From DYRB01 sp963845265 (GTDB lineage Bacteria > Pseudomonadota > Gammaproteobacteria > Chromatiales > Chromatiaceae): a DNA stretch of 64,000 nt. This document shows positions 1-8,014 of this stretch, piece after piece. Below the pieces are notes generated by a model that made no database searches, was not told the origin of the DNA, and saw nothing but the letters and a program-made list of their open reading frames with translations. The translations under genes were made by a program, and so were the position numbers. The first letter of the stretch is position 1, and each line of letters begins with the position of its first letter. The stretch lies in assembly GCA_963845265.1 (NCBI GenBank), contig CAWJRN010000003.1, positions 1 through 64,000 on the forward strand. The letters run 5' to 3'.

Positions 1-66
1 GTCACCGCCCCCAACAGTTTCTCGTATCTTCAATGGGTTGCGATTTTCAGATGGAGGTGTTGGTCA

Positions 67-1917
67 CTACATTTGTGAGAACTCGGCGCTGGGATCGATG
101 AGGGTCTTCTCGGTCTTTCCCGGCAGATGGGGTAGGCCCAGCGCGTTATAGAGATCTTGCTGGTGTGGCTCTGGGCGGGTGGCCTTACGGACGTGGTAGA
201 TCTTCCCGTCGTCGCGGTGTAGGACGACAGTCACGCGCTCCTGACCGGAGAACTGATTGCGCAGGCTCTCCCAGCTCAGATGGATGCCCTGGGCCTTGAG
301 CTGCATGCGCAGGGTGTGGACCAAGTGATAGGCCAACACCGAGATGAACAGGTGGCCATCGACCCGTGCGCTCTTGTGGTGATAGATCGGGCGCAGGCCA
401 AGCTCTGACTTCAGCGATCGAAACACCGATTCCAGATCCGTGAGCATGGTGTAGGTGTGCCAGAGGGTCGTCTCGTCCCATTCGACCTGGTTGGTGCGCA
501 GGCAATAGACCCCGGGGAGGGTGTCCTCGGTGGGAACGATGCGCGACCACTGCAGGGCCTTGGCCTTGTCGCTGTCCGGGTCCTTTTCCAGACGGATGTC
601 GTAGTAGCGGGCCACGCGCGAATAGCGCTGGCGCAGCCGACCGATGCGGGTGAGGACCTTGTCGTAGTGCTTGACGCGCCGGGGCAGGTGCAGGCCCTCG
701 GCCAAGTAGTTCAACTCTGCCTCCAGGCGCGTGGAGAAGCGTTGTGCGATACCCCGTTCCTTGGCCTCGCGGCCGGTGGAATGGCAATACAGGCGCACCT
801 CGCCGCTGTCCTCGTCGACCACGCGCTGGGCGCGAATACGGGTAGCGCCCTCATCGCGAATCACCATCGCTTGGTCGGGGTCGAATTGCTTGTGACGTTC
901 CCGGCTCACAACCAGATAGCGGTAGCCCTGCTCCCTGAGCCAAGCGAGGTTCTCCTCGGTGGCAATGCCAGCATCGAGCACCACCGTCGGTGCCACGGCG
1001 CCGGGCGCCAGTGCGAGGCGCTGCAACATCTTCTCCAGCGTCGCAGGCTCGCTGACGTTGCCGGCGAACACCTCGCTGCGCTTGGGGAAGCCGCTGGCGT
1101 CGAGCACCAAGGCCAGGGTGACCAGTGGGCAGTCCGAGCGCTTCTCCTTGGAATGGCCCCGCTGGGCCTTCGCGTTGCCGCTGGCCGTGCCCTCGAAGAA
1201 GGTGTTGGTCAGGTCATACAGGGTAATGGTCTCGGTCAGAGCGAACAGGTCGCACTCCTGCTGGTAGAGAAATCCCTCCAAGGCCGCTCGGTGTGTCAAT
1301 AGTCGGTCGCTCACCCGATACAGGCGACTCAGATCCAGACTGCTGAAGTCGTAGTCCAGTAACTCCCCCAGACCACTGCGCTGTTGCAGCCATTGGTGCG
1401 TCGCCAGCTCGCTGCCAGGATGGACCATCCGCCCAACGATGACCCCGATGGCGGCATGCAACTGATGGCGATTCAATCCCAACTCGGCAAGCTTGACGTC
1501 CAAACCCAAGCGCCGCAACGCCTCCAGCGCCACATGCTCGGCCCCGACACTGCGCGGGCGAATGACATCCACCCGCGACACATCCACCCGCTGGTAGTCG
1601 CTCTCCTGCGTTGCCCCGTCATCGCCGGCTTCAACCGCGTTGCGGCGGCTGACAATGCGCGCCGCATAGTGCTGCGCCATCGCCTCCCACTGCCCGTCCA
1701 GGCCATCGGCGATCAGATCCAATTGCCCTTGGACCAGCGCCTCGATACGCTGCGCCAAGGGCCCCCATTGCGCCCTGGGCACCTCAAATTGACGGCCAAG
1801 ATTGAGCACCGTCTGCTGGCGTACCGTCTGCCCCATGCGCACCGACTCGACCAAGCGGTAGGTGTAATAGGGTTCGCCGGATTCCCGGCTCTTGATCGTG
1901 GTGCGGCGAATAAACAT
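67..1917 (-). mobile_element. IS1634-type (IS4-like) DDE transposase
   Basis: The 616-residue product is the transposase of an insertion sequence. The middle has the IS1634-type DDE core: a first aspartate in LYDLTNTFFEG, a second in VVLDAGIATEENLAWL, and the late acidic signature in LESVFRSLKSELGLRP, followed by the usual YHH. The N-terminus (FIRRTTIKSRESGEPYYTYRLVES) is also typical of the family. The full length suggests an intact enzyme. I could not find matching terminal inverted repeats on both sides, so the element's ends are not defined. The left end may lie in the first 66 bases and the right end between 1918 and about 2088. A truncated toxin gene begins just beyond, so the insertion may have caused that truncation. 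Confidence 0.9.
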
Positions 1918-2088
1918 GCCCGGACCATAGCCGTTCGGAGCGCCCCGATCAATGGGGACAGTACATATTATGGCACTACACGGAGCAGGTGTCCGCTAAG
2001 GGACTGATCTGGCTTGGGCCGGCCCTCATTCAGGGGGGGAATATAAGGATTTTCGGCCGAATCCGGCGGCCAAAATGTCAAAGATGGG
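1918..2088. other. Gap between the transposase and the toxin stub
   Basis: This stretch probably holds the right end of the insertion sequence and the junction with the broken toxin gene. I see no coding potential and no clear inverted repeat matching the sequence left of position 67. Confidence 0.4.
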
Positions 2089-2259
2089 TTAGCGGCAGCG
2101 CACTCCCGAGCCCATTGACCGGGGATGCTCCAGGAGGCGCGCCGCGCCACCGCGGATGATCCGCAAGGCAGCCGCCGCGTTGGAAGGGCTGGCCTCGATG
2201 AGGAAATCAAACAGGCGCTGGACGTCTGCCCTGGCCTCGGGCAGCCAGGTCTGGTCCAT
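2089..2259 (-). pseudogene. Truncated ParE/RelE-type toxin
   Basis: An ATG at 2259 opens a 56-residue frame whose start (MDQTWLPEARADVQRLFDFL, then IEASP and LLEHPRSMG) has the pattern of the N-terminal half of ParE/RelE toxins. These are normally about 95 to 100 residues. The C-terminal beta sheet with the usual arginines is missing, because the frame stops at 2089. It begins 5 bases after the stop of the ribbon-helix-helix gene, the usual antitoxin-then-toxin arrangement. I infer an inactive toxin cut short by a nearby rearrangement, possibly the insertion sequence to the left. Confidence 0.65.
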
Positions 2260-2264
2260 TTTCC

Positions 2265-2564
2265 TTATCCGTCGGCGACTCGGCTCGGCTGCGGCTCTTG
2301 CGCCACTGCGTCCGCTTGTCGGGCTAGGTTTTCAAGCCACTGCATGATGTCCGAGTAGGCAAAGCAGGCCCCGGTCTGGACGTAGCGCTGCCAGCGCTCC
2401 TCGTCTTCCTCGCGCTCGTGCTCCCAGCGCTCCTCACGCTCGAGATATTGGCGGATCGCGGTTCTCATCAGCCAGTGGGGCGAGCGGTCGCGGCGCTCGC
2501 CGAGCCTTTGAAGTCGATCGCGCGTCTCGTCGTCGAGCTTGATCCCGATGGTCGGCGTGCTCAT
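2265..2564 (-). CDS. Ribbon-helix-helix antitoxin, CopG/ParD type
   Basis: This 99-residue protein starts STPTIGIKLDDETRDRLQRL, the beta strand and first helix of a ribbon-helix-helix DNA-binding domain. A helix with RSPHWLMRTAIRQYL follows, then a charged Glu/Arg-rich tail that would wrap the toxin. Such antitoxins repress their own promoter and neutralise a ParE/RelE toxin. I chose the ATG at 2564 rather than the upstream 2624 because the domain begins there. The gene lies directly upstream of the truncated toxin, so this antitoxin probably no longer has an active partner. Confidence 0.75.
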   Translation of the reverse strand: MSTPTIGIKLDDETRDRLQRLGERRDRSPHWLMRTAIRQYLEREERWEHEREEDEERWQRYVQTGACFAYSDIMQWLENLARQADAVAQEPQPSRVADG

Positions 2565-2624
2565 GGCCTTCAGCCTCGTGGGTTGCGATAAATGCAACCT
2601 AGCAGTGAAGCCCGACTGCCGCAA

Positions 2625-3001
2625 GAAGATCAGGGCGAGTGAAAATCAGCCCGACCCTTTTGCGGCCGTCCATGAGGCGGCTGACTTGCGGGATCGGGGG
2701 TCATGCGGGGTCGGCTAGATGCATATCAGGGCTCGAATCGTAGCACCACGCCCGCCACGACCTCCGTCGACCATGACGCTTTGCTGTCGTCGCTATCGCT
2801 CCGCCTAGGGTCGAAATGGGTTAGATCCCTTTACTGCGCGCATCCTCGATAAGGCATGTGAAATCGGTCGCAAATGCTCTGATACATTTCGCGACATCAA
2901 AGACCGATTCATTCACCATGATGTTCTCTGGGAGTGGAACGACTTGATAGATGGGAATGTCATTGGTTGATAAGTCGTTTTACTTGTTTCTGCACCGTAA
3001 C
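2625..3001. repeat. Gap with dispersed repeat tags and a coding remnant
   Basis: No intact gene is visible. At 2733 to 2752 there is a tag TCGAATCGTAGCACCACGCC, found again at 4855 and 7846. It is followed by CGCTATCGCTCCGCC, found again near 4911 and 10270, and by a GATCCCTTTA tag. From about 2839 to a TGA at 2968 a plus-strand frame reads like the tail of a protein (RILDKACEIGRKCSDTFRDI and onwards), but I cannot assign it to a family. Confidence 0.5.
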
Positions 3002-3463
3002 CTAGAGGTATTTTTCAGCGTAACGGGTTGCGTGGTCTAGGGTTTGGAGCATTTCTTCGGCGAGATCAAGGGCTTTATTTAGGAGGCTGGATTGGATTTC
3101 TGGGTCTTCCGGGTAGTCGTGGGCAAATTGGTTGCGCATTTCACGCAGTTTCAACCATTGAGCCGCTGAAGGAATGGCACCGATTTTCTCGAGGCGGTTT
3201 AGTTTGTCGATGAAGGCGGTCAGATCGCCTTGTTCTTTGGTGAGCTCCAGGATGGTGGGCAACAACTTAGCGCCCATGGTGTCTTGCAATTTAGAGAAGC
3301 GGGCAATGAATTGATCGCATACTGCAAGTTGCATTGGGCTCAGCGTTGCTAATTTCTTCGGTGTGAGTGGCTGCTGTTCCTTAAGGGTTGTCATCGCCCA
3401 CTGGAGTCGTTGGCGGTGTGTTTGGCAAATTTGGTGAATGCCCTGATAGCGGGTTGCGATCAT
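3002..3463 (-). CDS. HEPN-domain HepT-like toxin
   Basis: The 153-residue, mostly helical protein carries the HepT signature R-x4-H-x-Y as RNQFAHDY around residue 112. That motif is the catalytic and binding motif of HEPN ribonuclease toxins. The upstream gene encodes a minimal nucleotidyltransferase and overlaps it by four bases (ATGA), the classic order of MntA/HepT modules. In that family MntA adds AMP near the HEPN tyrosine and silences it. Base composition here is lower in GC than in the housekeeping genes, which suggests transfer. The motif is intact, so the module may be functional. Confidence 0.8.
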   Translation of the reverse strand: MIATRYQGIHQICQTHRQRLQWAMTTLKEQQPLTPKKLATLSPMQLAVCDQFIARFSKLQDTMGAKLLPTILELTKEQGDLTAFIDKLNRLEKIGAIPSAAQWLKLREMRNQFAHDYPEDPEIQSSLLNKALDLAEEMLQTLDHATRYAEKYL

Positions 3464-3762
3464 AAAGGTACCCCGGTTTCCCTGGCATGCTGATGAATCG
3501 GCAGATCCGGTCCCTGGTCTCGGTGGATGACGAGGTCGATGGTCTGTTCGCCCAGCGCGAGGTGCAGTTCAGCCAGTGCATTCAGCCGCGCTTCGACAAT
3601 TTGGTCGGGTGTCTGGATGGCTGGCTCAATGTAGAGGTCGATATCTCCGCCCCTGGCACTGTCATCCGTGCGCGAGCCGAACAGGCAGATTCTGCTCGCG
3701 GGACCGAAGTGGCGTTTAAGGGTTTCGCGAATGGTTGATTGTTGGTGTAGGGAGAGGCGCAT
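3460..3762 (-). CDS. MntA-like minimal nucleotidyltransferase antitoxin
   Basis: The roughly 100-residue product has the nucleotidyltransferase signature GSR then GGDIDLYIEP, matching GSx(9-12)DxD with both metal-binding aspartates. Members of this family act as antitoxins by AMPylating a HEPN toxin. The ATG at 3762 (MRLSLHQQSTIRETL) is preferred. A longer frame from 3846 would abut the ABC permease stop directly and adds residues unlike the family. The stop overlaps the start of the HepT gene, showing translational coupling. Confidence 0.8.
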   Translation of the reverse strand: MRLSLHQQSTIRETLKRHFGPASRICLFGSRTDDSARGGDIDLYIEPAIQTPDQIVEARLNALAELHLALGEQTIDLVIHRDQGPDLPIHQHARETGVPL

Positions 3763-3846
3763 GGGATTCGGAAGAGTGAACGCAACAGTGTTGATCAGAT
3801 CCAGACCCACGATCCAAAACAGATAGATGGGGCGATCGGTGTTCAT

Positions 3847-4737
3847 TCAGGCGCTCATGCGCTCGATGAGGATGGGCATCGCCAACCGGAAGACGATCCA
3901 GACGCCGAGCAGGAGCAGCACGGCGAAGGCGTTGACCGCCAGGAAGGATACCAGATGCTCCGGGGAGAAACCGGTGAGCCAGTCGCGTGCGGTCAGGATT
4001 ATCGGCGATAAAGGGTTCATGGTGTAGATGGTCGCGGCAAGTCCGTCCTTTGGCATCGGGAACACGACAGGGGTGAGGTACATGAGGAACTGCATCAGCA
4101 GCGGCAGCCCTTTGCCGATGTCGGTGTAGAGGACGCCGACCGGCGTGAGCAGCAGTCCGACGGCGGTGCCGACCAGTACCAGGGACAGCAGGCCGAGCGG
4201 GAACAGCAACAGGTTCCAGCCGAGGTCGACGCCGATGAAGGGCAGCACGACGAGTAACAGCGCGATTTTGATGCCGGCGTTGAAGAAGGTCTGGTAGATG
4301 CCGGAGACGACCAGTGCCTCGCGCGGGAAGTTGAGCTTGGCGAGCATGGCCTTGGCGGCGGTAGTCTGTTGCAGCGGGGCATTGATGGCGTCCATCAGAA
4401 TAGCCCAGAGCATACTGCCGGTGAAGACGTAGACGGGATAGGGCAGCACGGTTTCGCCAACCGAGACGATGCCGGAGCCGCTGAGAAACACCCACGCCAA
4501 GGTATTGGCTAGCGGCAGGATGAAGGCCCAGAGGATGCCGAGAAAGGCTTGGCGGTATTGGGCGCTGATGTCGCGCACAGCGAGTCGCCAGGCGAGTTCG
4601 CGGCTGGCGAGCAGATCGCGAAGCATGTCCCGCAGCATCTTCGCAGGGCTGGCGAGTGAGGATTCGGGCGTGTAGACGGTAACCGGCAGCGACTCGGTCG
4701 CGGGGCGGGCGCTTCGATGAGGGACTGAGGTGGTCAT
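3847..4737 (-). CDS. ABC-2 type permease, polysaccharide-export (Wzm/KpsM-like)
   Basis: This 296-residue integral membrane protein begins with an amphipathic N-terminus ending in LAWRLAVRDISAQYRQAFLG, the typical entry of Wzm/KpsM/TagG permeases. About six hydrophobic segments follow, with the conserved late region YLTPVVFPM and NPLSPIILTARDWL. Its usual job is to export lipid-linked O-antigen or capsule glycan with a separate ATPase. No ATPase gene lies on either side. Downstream the MntA/HepT module begins immediately, and upstream there is repeat debris, so I infer an orphan left by a deletion in a glycan cluster. The glycosyltransferase tail at 7040 may be another remnant. Confidence 0.85.
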   Translation of the reverse strand: MTTSVPHRSARPATESLPVTVYTPESSLASPAKMLRDMLRDLLASRELAWRLAVRDISAQYRQAFLGILWAFILPLANTLAWVFLSGSGIVSVGETVLPYPVYVFTGSMLWAILMDAINAPLQQTTAAKAMLAKLNFPREALVVSGIYQTFFNAGIKIALLLVVLPFIGVDLGWNLLLFPLGLLSLVLVGTAVGLLLTPVGVLYTDIGKGLPLLMQFLMYLTPVVFPMPKDGLAATIYTMNPLSPIILTARDWLTGFSPEHLVSFLAVNAFAVLLLLGVWIVFRLAMPILIERMSA

Positions 4738-5113
4738 GTCTCGTGTCGAGTCGCTGTTATGTCACCAGTGCCCATGATCAGGCTTTGAGAGCGCTGCGCC
4801 GGTTGGACTCCAGATCCGCGGAGTCGGGGGCCACGCGGAGTCGGGGGTCAGGCCTCGAATCGTAGCACCACGCCCGACGCGACCTCCGTCTACCATGACG
4901 CTTTGCTGCCGTCGCTATCGCTCCGCCAGCAAGGCGGGGCGCGAGGAAGATCGGGGGTCAGGTCTTGTATTTTGCACAAAATACAAGACCCATGACCTCA
5001 TGCCACCCCATGCCTCTACGAGCTTCGTCTCGGGCGCATAGGCCGTGTTGGGCGGGTTCAGCCACGCGACCAATTTGGGACTGCCGAGCTTCCCCTGGGC
5101 AATCCACCGCGAC
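4738..5113. repeat. Repeat-rich gap
   Basis: No gene is visible. The tag TCGAATCGTAGCACCACGCC recurs at 4855 to 4874, followed by CGCTATCGCTCCGCC near 4911. At about 4962 to 4989 lies a perfect dyad with 13-base arms, GTCTTGTATTTTG and CAAAATACAAGAC, separated by CA. The same dyad recurs near 6768. Both the tag and the dyad follow a GGGGTCAG motif. Confidence 0.6.
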
Positions 5114-5527
5114 TCAAGCCGACGTATCCCACGGATTGAGGGTCTTGACCCCAGTGGGCACAAAGTGCCGGAGATTGCGGGTCACGACGATCAGTCCGTG
5201 CTCCTGAGCTGTCGCGGCAATCAGCAAATCAGCGCTGTCATGACCCATCTCCGCCGAAAGCCGCCCCCAACGGCGCGCCACCGCCGTGTCGATATCCAGT
5301 ATCCGGTCAGCGTAGAGACGCAGGATCGTTTCCAACCATCCCGCTAAGGACGATGCAAACGGGGCGTTCTTGGTCTGCTGCTGCATGATGCCGCGCTCGA
5401 TCTCGCCGACGGTCACCACGCTGAGAAACAGCTCAGAGGGGCGTTGGCTCGCAAGCCAATTGACCACCCTCGGATTGCGCTCACGACGGCGGAGTTCGGA
5501 AAGAACCACGGTATCCAGCAGATACAT
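5114..5527 (-). CDS. vapC: VapC-like PIN-domain toxin
   Basis: The 137-residue PIN-domain ribonuclease starts MYLLDTVVLSELRR, which holds the first acidic residue. It has the conserved glutamate in TVGEIERGI and the later acidic pair in GHDSADLLIAATA, followed by GLIVVTRNLRHF. These residues coordinate the metal in VapC/FitB toxins, which cleave tRNA or rRNA. The start codon overlaps the antitoxin's stop by one base, so the pair is translationally coupled. All active-site acids are present, so the toxin looks intact. Confidence 0.88.
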   Translation of the reverse strand: MYLLDTVVLSELRRRERNPRVVNWLASQRPSELFLSVVTVGEIERGIMQQQTKNAPFASSLAGWLETILRLYADRILDIDTAVARRWGRLSAEMGHDSADLLIAATAQEHGLIVVTRNLRHFVPTGVKTLNPWDTSA

Positions 5528-5787
5528 CAGAACTCCACATCGCGCTGGCGCAGGGGCATCCGCTCAAACGGTGCATCGTCCTGAGGCAACTCCAACAGCA
5601 AGGCCGTGAACGAGGGTGCTGCCGCTTTCTCAAAGCTCTGCATGCGCTCGAACACCTCGGCGGAAATCACCACGCCGACCGGCTTTCCACGTCGCGTTAC
5701 CCACTGCGGCTCCCCTCGCTGAGCGGCGTTAACCACCGCGCTGAACCGATTCTTGGCGTCTTGGATGGACCAGGTTGAAGATGACAC
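5527..5787 (-). CDS. Phd/YefM-family antitoxin
   Basis: The 86-residue protein begins SSSTWSIQDAKNRFSAVVNA and continues QRGEPQWVTRRGKPVGVVIS, the Phd/YefM dimerisation and DNA-binding domain. The acidic, flexible C-terminus (LPQDDAPFE onward) would bind the VapC toxin. Antitoxins of this family also repress their own operon. The gene lies directly before the PIN toxin and ends at the toxin's start codon. It is probably functional. Confidence 0.87.
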   Translation of the reverse strand: MSSSTWSIQDAKNRFSAVVNAAQRGEPQWVTRRGKPVGVVISAEVFERMQSFEKAAAPSFTALLLELPQDDAPFERMPLRQRDVEF

Positions 5788-6083
5788 AATGACTACCTGT
5801 CTAGCTTATCTGGCTAGATTTTAGGGGTGCCATGGTTTGGGAACAAGTCGACAGGGGTCAGATCCCTTTACATAGCCTGCCCGAGAACGGGATTGCTGCG
5901 GCAGTCCTGTTGTTTTTGGCGCTGATCGTGGGGAGACCACAACACTTGACCCCATCTTCATGACCCGAACTTCACGGCTGGCCTGCAAGGAGGCGGGCGA
6001 CAAAAAACAAGGCTCTGTCTGCGTGACCTGTTGGCGATGGCCTTAAATCATTGAGGTGAGTGGCGGCAACACTCGCACCCGAG
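5788..6083. repeat. Gap with a GGGGTCAG tag and terminator-like hairpin
   Basis: From about 5854 the sequence reads GGGGTCAGATCCCTTTACAT, then GCCTGCCCGAGAACGGG. A hairpin (AACGGGATTGC, loop TGCG, GCAGTCCTGTT) and a T-rich stretch follow at about 5887 to 5918. The same block recurs at 7879 to 7940. No gene is visible. Confidence 0.55.
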
Positions 6084-6435
6084 CTACGCCCCGGCTGCGA
6101 TCGGTAGCAGCGCACCGGTCATCCAAATCCGCCTGAAAGCGACGGAGCTGACTTGGCCTGAGCTGCTCGGCGATCTGCTCCGGCAACACCTTCGACCGCG
6201 GCCAGCTGACATCGCGGCTCGGCCGTGCCCGCGCTGGTCAGCGCGAGCATGGTCGAGAAGTCGAGATCGTGGCTGAAGACCAACGTAGCCATTGGCCACC
6301 GCCCAATCCATGATCTCTCGATCTGGCTCAGACGGTCACCAACCTGCACCCAGTGCATCGCCTCGAATCCAGCGTCGTCAGTACCGGCACCCAATCCGGC
6401 GAAAGGTTGACGTCGATGACCACTCGGAGGGTCAT
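6084..6435 (-). pseudogene. Frameshifted DUF5615 PIN-like toxin
   Basis: The ATG at 6435 overlaps the DUF433 stop by four bases and opens TLRVVIDVNLSPDWVPVLTT, the DUF5615 start. The match then jumps between frames: FEAMHWVQVGDRLSQ in a second frame, IMDWAVANGYV in a third, and HDLDFSTMLALTSAG back in the second. VLPEQIAEQLRPSQLRRFQA is in the first frame and GALLPIAAGA, ending at 6084, is in the third. At least four indels are needed to restore one frame, so this is a clear pseudogene. The family is the PIN-like partner of DUF433 antitoxins. Confidence 0.8.
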
Positions 6436-6659
6436 GCCGCAGTCAGCTCTTCTTCACGCTCCTCTAACCGCCAAGCGGCATAGGCCAAGGCGGCGTCCAG
6501 GTCTTCCGGTTCGAGGTAGGGATAAGCGGCGAGGATGCGTTCCCGGCTGATACCGGTGGCCATTAGTCCGAGCAGGGTGCCCACCGTGACCCGTGTGCCG
6601 CGGATGCAGGGCTTTCCGCCCATGACGGCGGTATCCAGTGTGATACGGTCGATCTGCAT
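6432..6659 (-). CDS. DUF433-family antitoxin
   Basis: The 75-residue protein reads QIDRITLDTAVMGGKPCIRG, then TRVTVGTLLGLMATGISRE, the standard DUF433 pattern with a helix-turn-helix-like core. YPYLEPEDLDAALAYAAWRL and an acidic end follow. DUF433 proteins are paired with DUF5615 PIN-like toxins, and the broken toxin gene follows with an ATGA overlap. I use the ATG at 6659 because family members start at MQIDRI-like sequence. The longer frame to 6704 adds nothing conserved. Confidence 0.82.
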   Translation of the reverse strand: MQIDRITLDTAVMGGKPCIRGTRVTVGTLLGLMATGISRERILAAYPYLEPEDLDAALAYAAWRLEEREEELTAA

Positions 6660-7039
6660 GGTCTTGAGCGTCCTTTGGAAATGGATGGACTGGGTCAGGC
6701 TCAAGATAGCAGCCCGGGGGTTGGCTGTCGTCGCGGGAAAGGGGGGAATAGCGCACAGGTCAGGGGTCTTGTATTTTGCACAAAATACAAGATTTGTCCC
6801 CCTTCTTCCCGTCTTCCCTTCTTCCTCCTGGAGCTTGAGCTCAGGTGATTAGTGTCGTAGCTCAGTTGCTCGTGGGAGCAGCGCCCTCGCCGCGACGCAG
6901 GGAGCCGCGACCTTACTTGGCAGCCACCGCGCCTGCACGCCGCGCGTGGTGGCGGCCCACAGCGCCACTGGAAGACGCTCCGTCGCGGCGAGGCGCCGCT
7001 CCCACAGGGTGTACAGGGCCAGCTGAGTTTCGACGCTAG
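6660..7039. repeat. Large imperfect inverted repeat with REP-like arms
   Basis: A GTATTTTGCACAAAATAC dyad, a copy of the one near 4962, lies at about 6768 to 6795. From about 6833 to 7054 two arms form a long imperfect palindrome. The left arm reads GCTTGAGCTCAGGTGATTAG at 6833 and then a GTGGGAGCAGCGCCCTCGCC-type REP core. The right arm is its complement and ends CACCTGAGCTCAAG at 7041 to 7054. Related REP cores occur at 18127 and 29451. No intact gene is present. Confidence 0.6.
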
Positions 7040-7255
7040 TCACCTGAGCTCAAGCGGCTCGCGGTCGATCCGCCCGGAGAGCCCGATGCCCTCGCTGCCA
7101 GCATCACCGAACGCCTGGCCGATCCGGCTCGACGCGCCAGGCTTGGGCGTGCCGCCCGCATCTATTGCCTGGGGCGCTTCGATTGGGAAACCATCGCGAA
7201 GCGCTATGGCGAGCTGCTTCTTGCGCAGATGGGTAGGGGTAATTTGCCCTTCTGA
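7040..7255 (+). pseudogene. C-terminal remnant of a GT4-type glycosyltransferase
   Basis: A plus-strand frame without a proper start reads ELKRLAVDPPGEPDALAASI, then TERLADPARRARLGRAARIY, and ends FDWETIAKRYGELLLAQ with a TGA at 7253. This is the pattern of the last helices of GT-B glycosyltransferases (glycosyl transferase group 1): DALAxxI, then the F-W-x2-xA-x2 segment. The frame begins at the edge of the large inverted repeat, after an in-frame TAG at 7037, so everything upstream has been lost. It suggests that a surface glycan cluster once lay here, consistent with the orphan export permease at 3847. Confidence 0.65.
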
Positions 7256-7317
7256 ACTGGACTCGCCGCCAGTTTTCGAGTAAGACGTCTACGAAAACCA
7301 CTATCAGGAGGATCGCG

Positions 7318-7776
7318 ATGCTGAGCGGGGCCACCTACGACCAGGATTTTTACGCCTGGATCACGCGGAATGTTGAACTGCTGCGCAGCGGTCATCTTTC
7401 CGAGGTCGACGCCAAGCATATTGCCGAGGAACTTGAAAGCATGGGAAAGCGGGACCTGAGACAGTTGCGGAGTCGGCTGCAAGTCCTGACGATGCATTTG
7501 CTCAAATGGCAATACCAGCGAGACCTTCAAAGCAAAAGCTGGCTCACCACCATCGACCACCAGCGCGATGAGATCGAGGCCCTATTGCTCGACAGCCCGA
7601 GTCTGAGGACAGCCATGGAAGATGCACTCGCCATGATCTACCCAAAGGCCGCGAGAGACGCTTGCCGTGAAACGGGTTTGCCTGAAGCCGCATTTCCGGC
7701 CACCTGCCCTTACCGACTTGACGAGATTGTGGATCCCAATTTCTTGCCGGACGGATTGGATCGTTTAAGCCCCTGA
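7318..7776 (+). CDS. DUF29-family protein
   Basis: The 152-residue product has the DUF29 layout: YDQDFYAWITRNVELLRSG, then DAKHIAEELESMGKRDLRQL, LLKWQYQRDLQSKSWLTTID and a PEAAFPATCPYRLDEIVDPN ending. The family is common in cyanobacteria and Chromatiaceae and has no established function. A good ribosome-binding site (AGGAGGATCGCG) precedes the ATG. It stands alone between repeat-rich segments, and its mobility-zone setting suggests an accessory role. Confidence 0.85.
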   Translation: MLSGATYDQDFYAWITRNVELLRSGHLSEVDAKHIAEELESMGKRDLRQLRSRLQVLTMHLLKWQYQRDLQSKSWLTTIDHQRDEIEALLLDSPSLRTAMEDALAMIYPKAARDACRETGLPEAAFPATCPYRLDEIVDPNFLPDGLDRLSP

Positions 7777-7878
7777 TCACTGGCTCTCACACCATGGCCT
7801 CCGGCAGGGGCGGAGTCGGGGGGTCGGCTAGATGCTTATCAGGTCTCGAATCGTAGCACCACGCCGGGGCCGAAAGTG
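7777..7878. repeat. Copy of the TCGAATCGTAGCACC tag
   Basis: The tag preceded by GGGTCGGCTAGATGC recurs here (7846 to 7865), as at 2710 to 2752. It ends abruptly at GGGGCCGAAAG, where the next repeat block begins. Confidence 0.55.
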
Positions 7879-7943
7879 GTCAGATCCCTTTACATAGCCT
7901 GCCCGAGAACGGGACTGCTGCGGCAGTCCCGTTTCTTTTCCGT
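7879..7943 (+). terminator. Terminator-like hairpin within a dispersed repeat
   Basis: After GTCAGATCCCTTTACATAGC there is an 11-base perfect stem, AACGGGACTGC and GCAGTCCCGTT with a TGCG loop (about 7907 to 7932). TTCTTTTCC follows. The shape fits a rho-independent terminator for the DUF29 gene. The same block occurs near 5857, so it may be a mobile repeat that happens to terminate transcription. Confidence 0.5.
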
Positions 7944-8014
7944 AAAGCTATTGCTATCCCTGGATTGACTTGTAAAGTCACATCTTTGCTGGGAATTATT
8001 CCGGAGGTCACAAA

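Noticed and set aside
457..1302. 281-codon plus-strand frame across the transposase
   Set aside because: Shadow of the transposase gene; no recognisable motif.
1..2088. Terminal inverted repeats for the IS1634-type element
   Set aside because: TGTAGTG appears at both ends in the same orientation rather than inverted, so I could not define the ends.
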